DNA from: Clostridiales bacterium UBA1248
GTDB lineage: Bacteria; Bacillota; Clostridia; Oscillospirales; CAG-272
DNA length: 11,548 nt
NCBI GenBank assembly: GCA_002308615.1
Contig: DBWC01000035.1
Coordinates: 1 to 11,548 of the forward strand
Reading direction: 5' to 3'
Part shown: one piece after another, positions 6,276-11,548 of the stretch
Position numbering within the stretch: position 1 is the stretch's first letter
How the letters are laid out: every line of letters starts with the position of its first letter
Notes under the pieces: generated by a model
Told to the model about the DNA's origin: nothing
Database searches by the model: none
What the model saw: the letters and a program-made list of their open reading frames with translations, nothing else
Translations under genes and position numbers: made by a program

Positions 6276-6601
6276 AAAAAAGTCATCAGACCCGTGTCTT
6301 TCAGCACTTCTTTGACTATTTCGATAAAGTCAAGTTTTTTCGCTTCCTCGATGCTTATATCCTTGTACATAGCGACAAATTCGGGCACGTCCGCACCGAT
6401 CTTTCCGAACTGAGGCATAAGCTCAATAGCGATCTTCGTACCGAGTTTTACGGCTTCACCGTTTTTTATGTTGTACAAAGCGCCTTTTTTTGCGCTTTTT
6501 TCGTCGAATATATCGGCTTTTTCAAGAATAGGCAGTATCGGTTTTAAATCGAGATTTGACAGAATTCTTGAAAGCACCGGGATAACGCCGACTGTAAGCA
6601 T
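6236..6601 (-). CDS. Tail assembly chaperone (gpG-like)
   Basis: This 121-residue protein lies between the major tail protein and the tape measure, the canonical place for the G chaperone that keeps the tape measure soluble and helps tube assembly. The ATG at 6601 has GGAGG eight bases upstream. The product is mostly helical and mixed in charge: MLTVGVIPVLSRILSNLDLK, LPILEKADIFDEK, KLGTKIAIELMPQFGKIG, then VPEFVAMYKDISIEEAKKLD and FIEIVKEVLKDTGLMTFFES. It has no signal peptide or membrane segment. The last 13 residues lie downstream of the slippery site and are replaced in the GT form. The assignment rests on position, size, the frameshift signal and the matching T frame, more than on a sharp sequence motif. 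Confidence 0.85.
   Translation of the reverse strand: MLTVGVIPVLSRILSNLDLKPILPILEKADIFDEKSAKKGALYNIKNGEAVKLGTKIAIELMPQFGKIGADVPEFVAMYKDISIEEAKKLDFIEIVKEVLKDTGLMTFFESALRQKVEQES
6247..6281 (-). promoter_or_regulatory. Programmed -1 ribosomal frameshift signal (slippery heptamer plus hairpin)
   Basis: On the coding strand the G frame reads ACT TTT TTC GAG. This contains T TTT TTC (6281 to 6275), a canonical X XXY YYZ slippery heptamer in the correct phase. Six bases of spacer (GAGTCG) follow. Then GCTCTAC (6268 to 6262) pairs perfectly with GTAGAGC (6253 to 6247) around an 8-base loop. Slipping back one base enters the T frame, and without slippage G ends at 6236. Heptamer, spacer length, stem and gene position together are the standard arrangement for tail assembly chaperone genes of lambda-like phages. 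Confidence 0.85.
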
Positions 6602-6615
6602 ATTTTGACCTCCGC

Positions 6616-7461
6616 TTATGATTTTGTCACAACGACCGTATAAACGCGTGTGTTCGAGCCGTTCGTTACGGTCACGGTGACGGTGTTTTCGCCCGAAGAC
6701 CAGGAAGCGGCGGCGCCGTTGTTCACGGTCGTGCTGCCGTTCTTTATTGCGACGGTCGCGGCGCCGGCTGTCGGCGCGGCGGTGATCTTGTCGCTTGCGT
6801 TTGTCGTGGCGGCTGTATAGTCGAGCGTTCCGGAGTTGAACGCCGGGGAAAGAACGAGCTCGCCGACGGTCAGAGACGATAAAGCCGCCTCCGCGTCAGC
6901 GGAGCTGACCTCTTCTATCTGATACAGATCGCCGTTCAGATCGGATATCGTCTGATGCGCGTATATTTCTAACGCGAGCTCGTTTTCCGATTTCTGGACG
7001 GCTTTTATGCCGAGATTCCCCTCGTTCATCGGGTTGTAGATCGTGATCTTCTTATACGTGCCGTCAAGCAGCTTTGCAAAAGCCGTAATGTTTTCGCAGT
7101 ACGCGGAGTTTCCGGGTCCTGCCGGGATAACGCCCGCCTTCGGGTTCTTTATGACGGCGCCGTCGCCCGTGCCGGTGACGCGGCAGCCGGGAAGTGCAAG
7201 CGCAAGGTTTTCCTGACTGCAGCAGAGCGTGTTTACCTTTAAAACCGCCTCCGAGCCTTCGTCAACCTGCATTCCCGCGGTCTTGCCGACGCGTCCGTCA
7301 AATTCGATGTCGCGTATCGTTCTTGTCGCCGTAAATTCACCGCCGCCGCGCGTGGGCGCGAGCTTTCTTTCCTTTGCGGTGCCGTAATCAATATAGATCA
7401 GTGCTTCATCGATCTGTATTTTGTCAACCTGCTTCTGCGTCAGGTTCGTAACTGTAGGCAT
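6616..7461 (-). CDS. Major tail (tube) protein with C-terminal Ig-like/cadherin-like domain
   Basis: This protein forms the stacked hexameric rings of the tail tube. It has 281 residues and starts at ATG 7461 behind AGGAGG eight bases upstream. Residues 1 to about 190 resemble Gram-positive phage major tail proteins: an opening MPTVTNLTQKQVDKIQIDE, LIYIDYGTAKERKLAPTRGG near 21 to 40, then alternating beta stretches with YNPMNEGNLGIKAVQ near 142 to 156. Residues about 192 to 281 form a separate beta-sandwich of the cadherin-like/Ig-like type. Its marks are LTVGELVLSPAFNSGTLDYT, a central VAIKNGSTTVNNG, and a GENTVTVTVTNGS then YTVVVT ending. Such domains decorate the outside of tubes in other siphophages and are thought to bind surfaces weakly. 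The gene sits directly before the G/GT chaperones, as expected. The tube-protein call is strong by context, and the add-on domain is recognised by sequence pattern. Confidence 0.88.
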   Translation of the reverse strand: MPTVTNLTQKQVDKIQIDEALIYIDYGTAKERKLAPTRGGGEFTATRTIRDIEFDGRVGKTAGMQVDEGSEAVLKVNTLCCSQENLALALPGCRVTGTGDGAVIKNPKAGVIPAGPGNSAYCENITAFAKLLDGTYKKITIYNPMNEGNLGIKAVQKSENELALEIYAHQTISDLNGDLYQIEEVSSADAEAALSSLTVGELVLSPAFNSGTLDYTAATTNASDKITAAPTAGAATVAIKNGSTTVNNGAAASWSSGENTVTVTVTNGSNTRVYTVVVTKS

Positions 7462-7473
7462 TTTTTGTTCCTC

Positions 7474-7860
7474 CTATAAATAAAAAATTCTTGCCGCAAA
7501 GAAAAGTCTGCGGTGTGAAAGATCGTCCTCTCTTTCGTCGGACGTATCTCTTCCTTCGTATCCGACGTGCGCCGCAAAGACGCCGTCGTAAGATATGACT
7601 CTGTTGTGCAGGGCGTTTCTCAGATCGTCGCAGAGGCTTTCAAGCTCCTCCGTCGCGGACGCCTTCTTGTCGTCCGTGTAAAGCTCTAAATCAAAGGACG
7701 TAAGATCGCCCTCTCCGAGATCCGTCGCGGTTATGCCGGATACGACCCCGTAAGGATACGTTCTGTTCTGCGGAGCACGGTCATAATATGCCGAAAAACC
7801 GGTTTTAACGGTATTCAGGTAATTTATGAGTTTTTCAATAAAAGCGGATGTGTTCGTCAA
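7474..7860 (-). CDS. Tail terminator / tail completion-like protein
   Basis: The product is 128 residues and starts at TTG 7860, which shares bases with the preceding stop (TTGA). AGGAGG lies ten bases upstream, and no internal ATG offers an alternative. The N-terminus is a helix (TSAFIEKLINYLNTVKTG). It is followed by beta strands with TYPYGVVSGITATDLGEGD near 34 to 52, an acidic FDLELYTDDKKASATEELES stretch, and a final strand RRLFFAARIFYL. This layout, with Tyr/Pro in the first strand and a closing strand, resembles the small tail-completion proteins (lambda gpU or SPP1 gp17 type) that cap the tube at the head-proximal end. Position just before the major tail protein and after the HK97-gp10-like protein agrees. 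The exact subfamily is uncertain. Confidence 0.72.
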   Translation of the reverse strand: MTNTSAFIEKLINYLNTVKTGFSAYYDRAPQNRTYPYGVVSGITATDLGEGDLTSFDLELYTDDKKASATEELESLCDDLRNALHNRVISYDGVFAAHVGYEGRDTSDEREDDLSHRRLFFAARIFYL

Positions 7861-8393
7861 TCGTCCTCGTCCTCCTCTCCTGCGTAGATCTTAGCGCCGG
7901 CTTCTTCAAGCGTTTTGTTGAGCTCTTTAAGATATTGCTCCTGTGCGGCGCGTATCTCTTTGATGTTGTCCTGCACGGTATCCCGTAACAGATGCGTCGC
8001 GGTCTGCCCCGGATGATCCACTTTATAACCGAAAACGTTGTCTTCATAAGCCATAAAGTGACCTTTTGAAGTGATCGTATGCGGCTTTGTGCCGAATTCG
8101 ATCCAGTGAGGCGAGGCGTGCGAGGCTTTTTTCCCTTTTTTCAGCACTCTTGCACGCGAATAAAAGCCTATCTGCAGCTGCGGCTGTCCCGTTTCTTTGT
8201 CGATGAACGCCCAGGTGCCGATATGATTTTTAAAGCGGTTTGAGTGTATAAGGTTTGACGACTTTATTTTTTCGCGTATCAGCTTTCGTACGACCTTTCC
8301 GGATTCCCGGAGCGCCGTTTTTGATAAGCCCTGCATCGTCTTTTTCGCCTCTTTGCTCGTGTCGATGAATTTTACGTTTGCCGTATTACTCAT
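7857..8393 (-). CDS. HK97 gp10-like head-tail/minor tail protein
   Basis: From ATG 8393 the protein has 178 residues. It begins MSNTANVKFIDTSKEAKKTM, with a long basic helix to about residue 45. It then shows the family signatures SHASPHWIEFGTKPHTI (91 to 107) and VDHPGQTATHLLRDTV (125 to 140), and ends in an acidic Glu/Asp tail. These match the HK97 gp10-like family, a head-tail interface or tail-completion protein always encoded between the connector proteins and the tube. An in-frame ATG at 8417 (GGAG five bases upstream) would add eight residues and overlap the upstream gene by 32 bases. I prefer 8393 because the overlap is then eight bases, but cannot exclude the longer form. Confidence 0.85.
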   Translation of the reverse strand: MSNTANVKFIDTSKEAKKTMQGLSKTALRESGKVVRKLIREKIKSSNLIHSNRFKNHIGTWAFIDKETGQPQLQIGFYSRARVLKKGKKASHASPHWIEFGTKPHTITSKGHFMAYEDNVFGYKVDHPGQTATHLLRDTVQDNIKEIRAAQEQYLKELNKTLEEAGAKIYAGEEDEDD

Positions 8394-8694
8394 CTCCGGA
8401 AAATCCCTCGCATACAAGCTCCAGGCATTCGTTTTTTACCGGATACGTCCGGATTATCTTATACATAACGCCGTTATGCTCAAGATAACGCTCGCGCTCA
8501 TAGTCGAACTGCTTCACCTCGACGGTGATCTCCGGCTTATACCCGGCGGCCTGCGCCTGGTAGAACTCCGTGCGTTTTACGCCTTTGACGTCGCAGTTGA
8601 CCGTACGCTTTGTATAACCGCTTTTCTGCGGACGGTTGAACTTGTCGTACGTTACCGTTTGCGCGCATAATTTGACCGAATCACGCCAGTACAT
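8386..8694 (-). CDS. Head closure / head-tail joining protein
   Basis: This 102-residue protein starts at ATG 8694, which shares one base with the preceding stop (TGATG) and has AGGAGG seven bases upstream. The pattern fits the small beta-barrel head-tail joining family (SPP1 gp16 or HK97 gp9 type) that closes the portal channel. It opens with MYWRDSVKLCAQTVTYDKFN, has a KRTVNCDVKGVKRTEFYQAQ stretch at about 29 to 48, a EITVEVKQFDYE strand, and EHNGVMYKIIRTYPV near 72 to 86. The last motif, a Gly turn followed by Y.I.R, is common in this family. The gene order connector, closure, gp10-like supports it. Functional wording is from family knowledge. Confidence 0.77.
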   Translation of the reverse strand: MYWRDSVKLCAQTVTYDKFNRPQKSGYTKRTVNCDVKGVKRTEFYQAQAAGYKPEITVEVKQFDYERERYLEHNGVMYKIIRTYPVKNECLELVCEGFSGDE

Positions 8695-9035
8695 CAGGAC
8701 TCCTCCTCTGCGGGTTCTTCTATGTAGTCAGATGCAAGCGCTAAATGACGTTTGAGCAGGTCGAATGACTCGCGGTAACGCGGCGCGTCCGGATTGTCAA
8801 GCCCGAATTCCGCTTTTACGTAGAGCACGACCGCGCGTTTTATAAGCGGATCCGTATCGCTGCTTGTTTTTGACGGCAGAACGCCGATCTCCGCCAGCTC
8901 AGCGCGGGCGGCGGAGATCAGGTCCGTTATTTCCGGGTCAAAGGCGTCGCTTGAGATGCGAAGGGCAAGGCGAGCCGCTTCCAACATCGGATCGATAGTG
9001 TTTACGTTGTTTTCGTTGTTGTTTTCGGTCGCCAT
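8694..9035 (-). CDS. gp6-like head-tail connector protein
   Basis: This protein has 113 residues and starts at ATG 9035 behind AAGGAGG five bases upstream. An Asn/Glu-rich N-terminus is followed by an all-helical body. Features are LEAARLALRISSDAFDPEIT (18 to 37), LISAARAELAEIGVLPSK, and DPLIKRAVVLYVKAEFGLDN (62 to 81), then RYRESFDLLKRHLALASDY. This arrangement, with D..I..LI..A...L and the later A...Y....FG..N, is the hallmark of gp6-like/SPP1 gp15-type connectors that dock under the portal as a ring. The C-terminus is short and acidic. The gene sits at the head side of the closure protein, as usual. Confidence 0.85.
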   Translation of the reverse strand: MATENNNENNVNTIDPMLEAARLALRISSDAFDPEITDLISAARAELAEIGVLPSKTSSDTDPLIKRAVVLYVKAEFGLDNPDAPRYRESFDLLKRHLALASDYIEEPAEEES

Positions 9036-9045
9036 TTCGTCCTCC

Positions 9046-9645
9046 TTAAGCTATGCAGTATACCTCAACGGCTTTGCCGTTAAGCGTTGTGTTGAGCGTC
9101 ACGGTGTTTCCGGACACGTTGTCCTTGTCGGCTGCTACCGTCGGCGCCGTGCTTTCTCTCGCCCCGTTATGCGTTGCGGCAAGAACGAGATTCTGATCGA
9201 AGCGCATCGGCAAACCGAGCTTAGAGCCCCAGCCGAGTTTTAACTTTGCACCGCTGCCGTCCATTCCGGGAACGACGACCTTTGTCACGGAAGCAAAAGC
9301 CTTGTTTCCGGTGACCGTGGTCGCGCTGTCGGCGGTAAAGGACGGCAGCTGCTCGGATATGTCGTTTCCGGCTATATCCTTGCCGTAAACCGTGGCGGCG
9401 ACGGCTTTTATATCGCCGGCGGTGCCGGCGGTCGTTGCGGTGACGTTTCTCGCACACGGCATTTCAGCGTCCGTGTCCGGCAAAAGCGTCGTTTCCGACG
9501 TGCCGAGACTGCCGTTAGCTATAAGCCCGTCGTTATCCGCCGCGACAGCCTCCGCCTCTTCCCAGCGAAAGCCGGCTATTCTGAACGGTACTGCGTTTTT
9601 GTTATAAACATCTGTCTGAAATTCACCGCTGTTTCTTTTAATCAT
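9046..9645 (-). CDS. Putative virion structural protein, beta-rich, of unknown function
   Basis: I recognise no named family. The protein has 199 residues and starts at ATG 9645, with GAGG seven bases upstream. It lies between the major capsid protein and the first connector, where head decoration, cement or small fibre proteins are often encoded. The N-terminus (MIKRNSGEFQTDVYNKNAVP) is followed by a Glu/Ala-rich segment. From about residue 66 the protein is Thr, Val and Ala-rich and looks all-beta: NVTATTAGTAGDIKAVAATV, then SFTADSATTVTGNKAFASVT (102 to 121). A Gly-rich VPGMDGSGAKLKLGWGSKLG follows at 125 to 144, and NTVTLNTTLNGKAVEVYCIA closes it. There is no signal peptide or membrane segment. 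A capsid decoration role is inferred from position and composition only. Confidence 0.75.
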   Translation of the reverse strand: MIKRNSGEFQTDVYNKNAVPFRIAGFRWEEAEAVAADNDGLIANGSLGTSETTLLPDTDAEMPCARNVTATTAGTAGDIKAVAATVYGKDIAGNDISEQLPSFTADSATTVTGNKAFASVTKVVVPGMDGSGAKLKLGWGSKLGLPMRFDQNLVLAATHNGARESTAPTVAADKDNVSGNTVTLNTTLNGKAVEVYCIA

Positions 9646-9665
9646 CAGTCTGCCTCGCTTTCTTA

Positions 9666-10823
9666 TCAGGCGCTTGCCTTGCTGATTTTTACGAACGCTT
9701 CTATAGCTTTGACTTTTCCGTCAAACATAGCGGCGCCGAGGAAATCGTACGCGTTTTCCCTTACGTTGAAAGCGGACGTTACGTTGATCTCTTCCGCCAT
9801 ATTTCCGGCATATCCCATATCAAAGTTGCCTAAAAACGCGTCGTGACCGAGTACGCGGTCGTCCCAGTTGACAAGATAGCCCATAACGTAATATTTGCCG
9901 TTGTCGTACGTAACTATATTGTCTTTGCTGTTGTTCATAAGCGGATGGTAGCTGTTCATAAACTCGGTCTTGTTCATAAACCATTCAGCTCCGTCGTCAT
10001 ATCCGCCGTTCAGCTTACCTACCGCCGCCTTTACGTTAGCCGCGGTAAGGCTTGCGTCAGCTGCGACAGTAACCGAATTTGATTCCGTCCACGGTATAGC
10101 GTTGATGCCCTGAGCTTCGTTTACGCCTGTTCCGTAGTATGAGAGTGAGCCGATTTTTACGGCTATCTTTTTTGCGATTTTTTTCACAAGCCAGGATTCA
10201 AATGCGTCCATTGACATTCTTTCAACGGACTTTGATATTGAAACGAGTTTTGTGATCTCAAAGGCTCCGAGCGTTACGTTTCCGTATGTATCTGCATCCG
10301 GTGTAAGAGCAGCGCCTTCAGAGTGGATAGCCGCGTCGACCGTAGTGCCTTCCGCCGGTATCGTTACGTAACCGGGAACGTGCAAAAGGTCTATTTTTTC
10401 AAGAAGCGGGCAATACTGGTGTACCTTTTCTATGATCTTATTTACGGTGACCGTAGGTATAAGGCTTTTACCGGAAGCGGCGGCGGTTGTGATAGCTCTT
10501 TTTTCAGCGTCGTTAAGATCGAGTTTTCTGATATTCTTAAGCCAGCCGGAGCGGTATTCGGGTGTCGCGTATACGTTTTCTTCGGGTGTTTCGGCGCTTC
10601 TGGTCTGCGTCGCGGGGTTCGGAATCGAGGACGCGGGGATCGTGCCGGCGTTTATGCCGGCCGCTATTGCCTGACGGCGTTCGATCTGCGCCTTTTCCTC
10701 GTCGAGTGCGCGCAGCTCGGTGTCGAGCGCGTCGAGGTCTGCGGTTTCGCCTGATTCGAGCAGGCTGCGGATCTGGAGCTTACGCTCTTCGATCTCTTTA
10801 AGTCTTTTGATGATTGCTGCCAT
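9666..10823 (-). CDS. HK97-fold major capsid protein with N-terminal scaffold (delta) domain
   Basis: This is the shell protein, with 385 residues. The start is ATG 10823, with AAAGGA ten bases upstream. Residues 1 to 52 form a charged coiled coil (IIKRLKEIEERKLQIRSLLE), the delta domain that acts as built-in scaffold and is removed by the protease. A flexible Pro/Thr/Ser linker runs to about residue 80. The mature shell domain begins near 90 to 120, with EKRAITTAAASGKSLIPTVT marking the junction. The HK97 fold is supported by the IPAEGTTVDAAIHSEGAALT stretch, EITKLVSISKSVERMSMDAF and the late G.FDMGYAGN region. An FNVRENAYDFLGAAMFDGKV end also fits the family. The protease is directly upstream, the standard maturation pair. 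The exact cleavage site cannot be read from one sequence. Confidence 0.95.
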   Translation of the reverse strand: MAAIIKRLKEIEERKLQIRSLLESGETADLDALDTELRALDEEKAQIERRQAIAAGINAGTIPASSIPNPATQTRSAETPEENVYATPEYRSGWLKNIRKLDLNDAEKRAITTAAASGKSLIPTVTVNKIIEKVHQYCPLLEKIDLLHVPGYVTIPAEGTTVDAAIHSEGAALTPDADTYGNVTLGAFEITKLVSISKSVERMSMDAFESWLVKKIAKKIAVKIGSLSYYGTGVNEAQGINAIPWTESNSVTVAADASLTAANVKAAVGKLNGGYDDGAEWFMNKTEFMNSYHPLMNNSKDNIVTYDNGKYYVMGYLVNWDDRVLGHDAFLGNFDMGYAGNMAEEINVTSAFNVRENAYDFLGAAMFDGKVKAIEAFVKISKASA

Positions 10824-10844
10824 TGTGTTTTTTTCCTTTCTTTT

Positions 10845-11438
10845 TTAGATAAATGTGCGTAATATAAGTTTTCTCCTGCGCTGCTCCTGCTCCAGTTGCA
10901 CGATCTCTTTGCGGTGCTCCTCCTCAAAGAACGATCTCGCAGAAATTGACGTCTGTGAATATGCGGGGAACGTTACGGCTGATGTGTCATACAGCTTTTT
11001 CACTTTTCTTACGTGACGCAGACGCTTTGATTCATCGTAGCTTTGTTCGCGTATGGTAAATGAAAAACTCATCTGATCGATGAGTCCCGTTTTCACGTCT
11101 CTGTAAAGCTGTTTGTGTCGCTCGTCTTCGGCGTTAAGATACGCCGTTATATCGAACGTATCGCCGATACTGTACGTCAGCGTTCCGTTCTTGCTGCGCG
11201 CGTACGGTGCAAGCTCGTGATTTACGTTGAATATGAAATCTGACATATCGGCTTCATCAAACGCGCCGCGGTCTATCTGCTCGTAATACTTCACACCGTC
11301 AATTTCGAACATAACGGTCGGCGTGTCGAATACGACGGGCGTGCCGCGTAATATAAGCTGTTTTTCGTCGCTGTTTTCTTCAAAGCTGTAACCGCCGCCG
11401 AATGCGCGGTATTCCCTCTCAGGTATCTTTATCGGCAT
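10845..11438 (-). CDS. Prohead maturation protease (HK97 gp4-like)
   Basis: This serine protease cuts the capsid delta domain during head maturation. From ATG 11438 it has 197 residues. The family pattern is complete: LILRGTPVVFDTPTVMF near the start, then RGAFDEADMSDFIFNVNHEL. The likely catalytic His lies in NVNHE (residue 74 in this numbering). The likely catalytic Ser is the first of SFSF in GLIDQMSFSF (residue 124), and the DTSAVTFPAYSQTSI motif follows near 151 to 165. The C-terminus is a Glu/Gln/Arg-rich helix. Two upstream in-frame ATGs (11447 and 11456) exist, but AAGGAG at 11448 to 11453 is nine bases before 11438 and touches or overlaps the others, so 11438 is preferred. The start overlaps the portal end by 20 bases. 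Confidence 0.92.
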   Translation of the reverse strand: MPIKIPEREYRAFGGGYSFEENSDEKQLILRGTPVVFDTPTVMFEIDGVKYYEQIDRGAFDEADMSDFIFNVNHELAPYARSKNGTLTYSIGDTFDITAYLNAEDERHKQLYRDVKTGLIDQMSFSFTIREQSYDESKRLRHVRKVKKLYDTSAVTFPAYSQTSISARSFFEEEHRKEIVQLEQEQRRRKLILRTFI

Positions 11439-11548
11439 TGTTTTCATCTCCTTCATCGTTATTTGTATCCGGGCCGCCGCCCTCTCCGAGCTGGTAATCG
11501 TCCGCTTTCGCCGCGTTCACGACGTTTAACGTCTGCACACGCCGGCGG
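11419..11548 (-). CDS. Portal protein, C-terminal end (partial)
   Basis: Only the last 42 codons and the TGA (11419 to 11421) are in the window. The first base (11548) belongs to a codon cut by the edge. The visible sequence begins RRRVQTLNVVNAAKADDYQL and ends in an acidic Gly/Asn/Asp/Glu tail. VQTLN followed by N.A.ADDYQ is what HK97-type phage portal proteins commonly show at the C-terminus. The portal is the dodecameric ring at the capsid vertex through which DNA is packaged. Its position directly before the prohead protease, with a 20-base overlap, is the usual order. The rest of the gene lies outside the window. Confidence 0.8.
   Translation of the reverse strand, partial: RRRVQTLNVVNAAKADDYQLGEGGGPDTNNDEGDENNADKDT
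11448..11453 (-). promoter_or_regulatory. Ribosome binding site deciding the prohead protease start
   Basis: AAGGAG on the coding strand is nine bases before ATG 11438. It abuts ATG 11447 directly and lies downstream of ATG 11456, so it cannot serve either of those. This favours the shorter protein. Confidence 0.7.

Noticed and set aside
7835..8047. A 70-codon minus-strand open frame overlapping the gp10-like and terminator genes
   Set aside because: Arg/Lys-rich out-of-frame shadow of two better supported genes.
10323..10754. A 143-codon plus-strand open frame opposite the capsid gene
   Set aside because: Arg/Gly/Val-rich nonsense-like composition and no ribosome binding site. The capsid gene on the other strand explains the sequence.

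Overview
The window is a densely packed siphophage or prophage structural module with every gene on the minus strand, so transcription runs from high to low coordinates. Read that way it follows the standard HK97-type order. It starts with the portal C-terminus (right edge, partial), then the prohead protease, the major capsid protein and a small beta-rich virion protein. A gp6-like connector, a head-closure protein, an HK97-gp10-like protein and a tail-terminator-like protein come next. They are followed by the major tail protein, tail assembly chaperones G and GT, the tape measure, the distal tail protein (Dit) and a tail-associated protein (Tal) fused to a fibre. A small unknown protein and a BppU-like baseplate protein (left edge, partial) complete the series. 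No integrase, lysis, replication or packaging gene is in view, so prophage and free phage cannot be told apart.

The host is probably a Gram-positive Bacillota, most likely a clostridial gut lineage. This is inferred from the Dit/Tal/BppU tail-tip architecture, strong AGGAGG-type ribosome binding sites, two TTG starts backed by good Shine-Dalgarno sequences, and G+C near one half by eye. I cannot name a genus.

Head region (about 8.4 to 11.5 kb): the protease and capsid form the maturation pair. The capsid protein carries its own N-terminal coiled-coil scaffold domain. Small connector and closure proteins then join the portal to the tail. Tail region (about 3 to 8.4 kb): the terminator and major tail protein build the tube. 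The chaperone pair G and GT, apparently made through a programmed -1 frameshift, loads the tape measure. Tail tip (1 to 3.7 kb): Dit, a Tal protein continuing into a fibre with a C-terminal S74-type chaperone domain, and a BppU-like protein form the adsorption apparatus.

Adjacent genes overlap by a few bases (ATGA, TAATG, TGATG junctions) or are separated by about 30 bases or fewer. This fits one translationally coupled late operon. I see no internal promoter or terminator, and no gene-free stretch above 300 bases.

The most notable observations are: (i) a canonical T TTT TTC slippery heptamer with a 7-bp hairpin six bases downstream, between the two chaperone frames; (ii) 21 uninterrupted 11-residue repeats in the tape measure, each with proline at position 3; (iii) an AT-rich lysine-rich coiled-coil segment in the same gene that looks like a separately acquired insert; (iv) a perfect 10-bp hairpin inside the GT coding stretch. 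I found no defence, CRISPR, diversity-generating or other novel system here.
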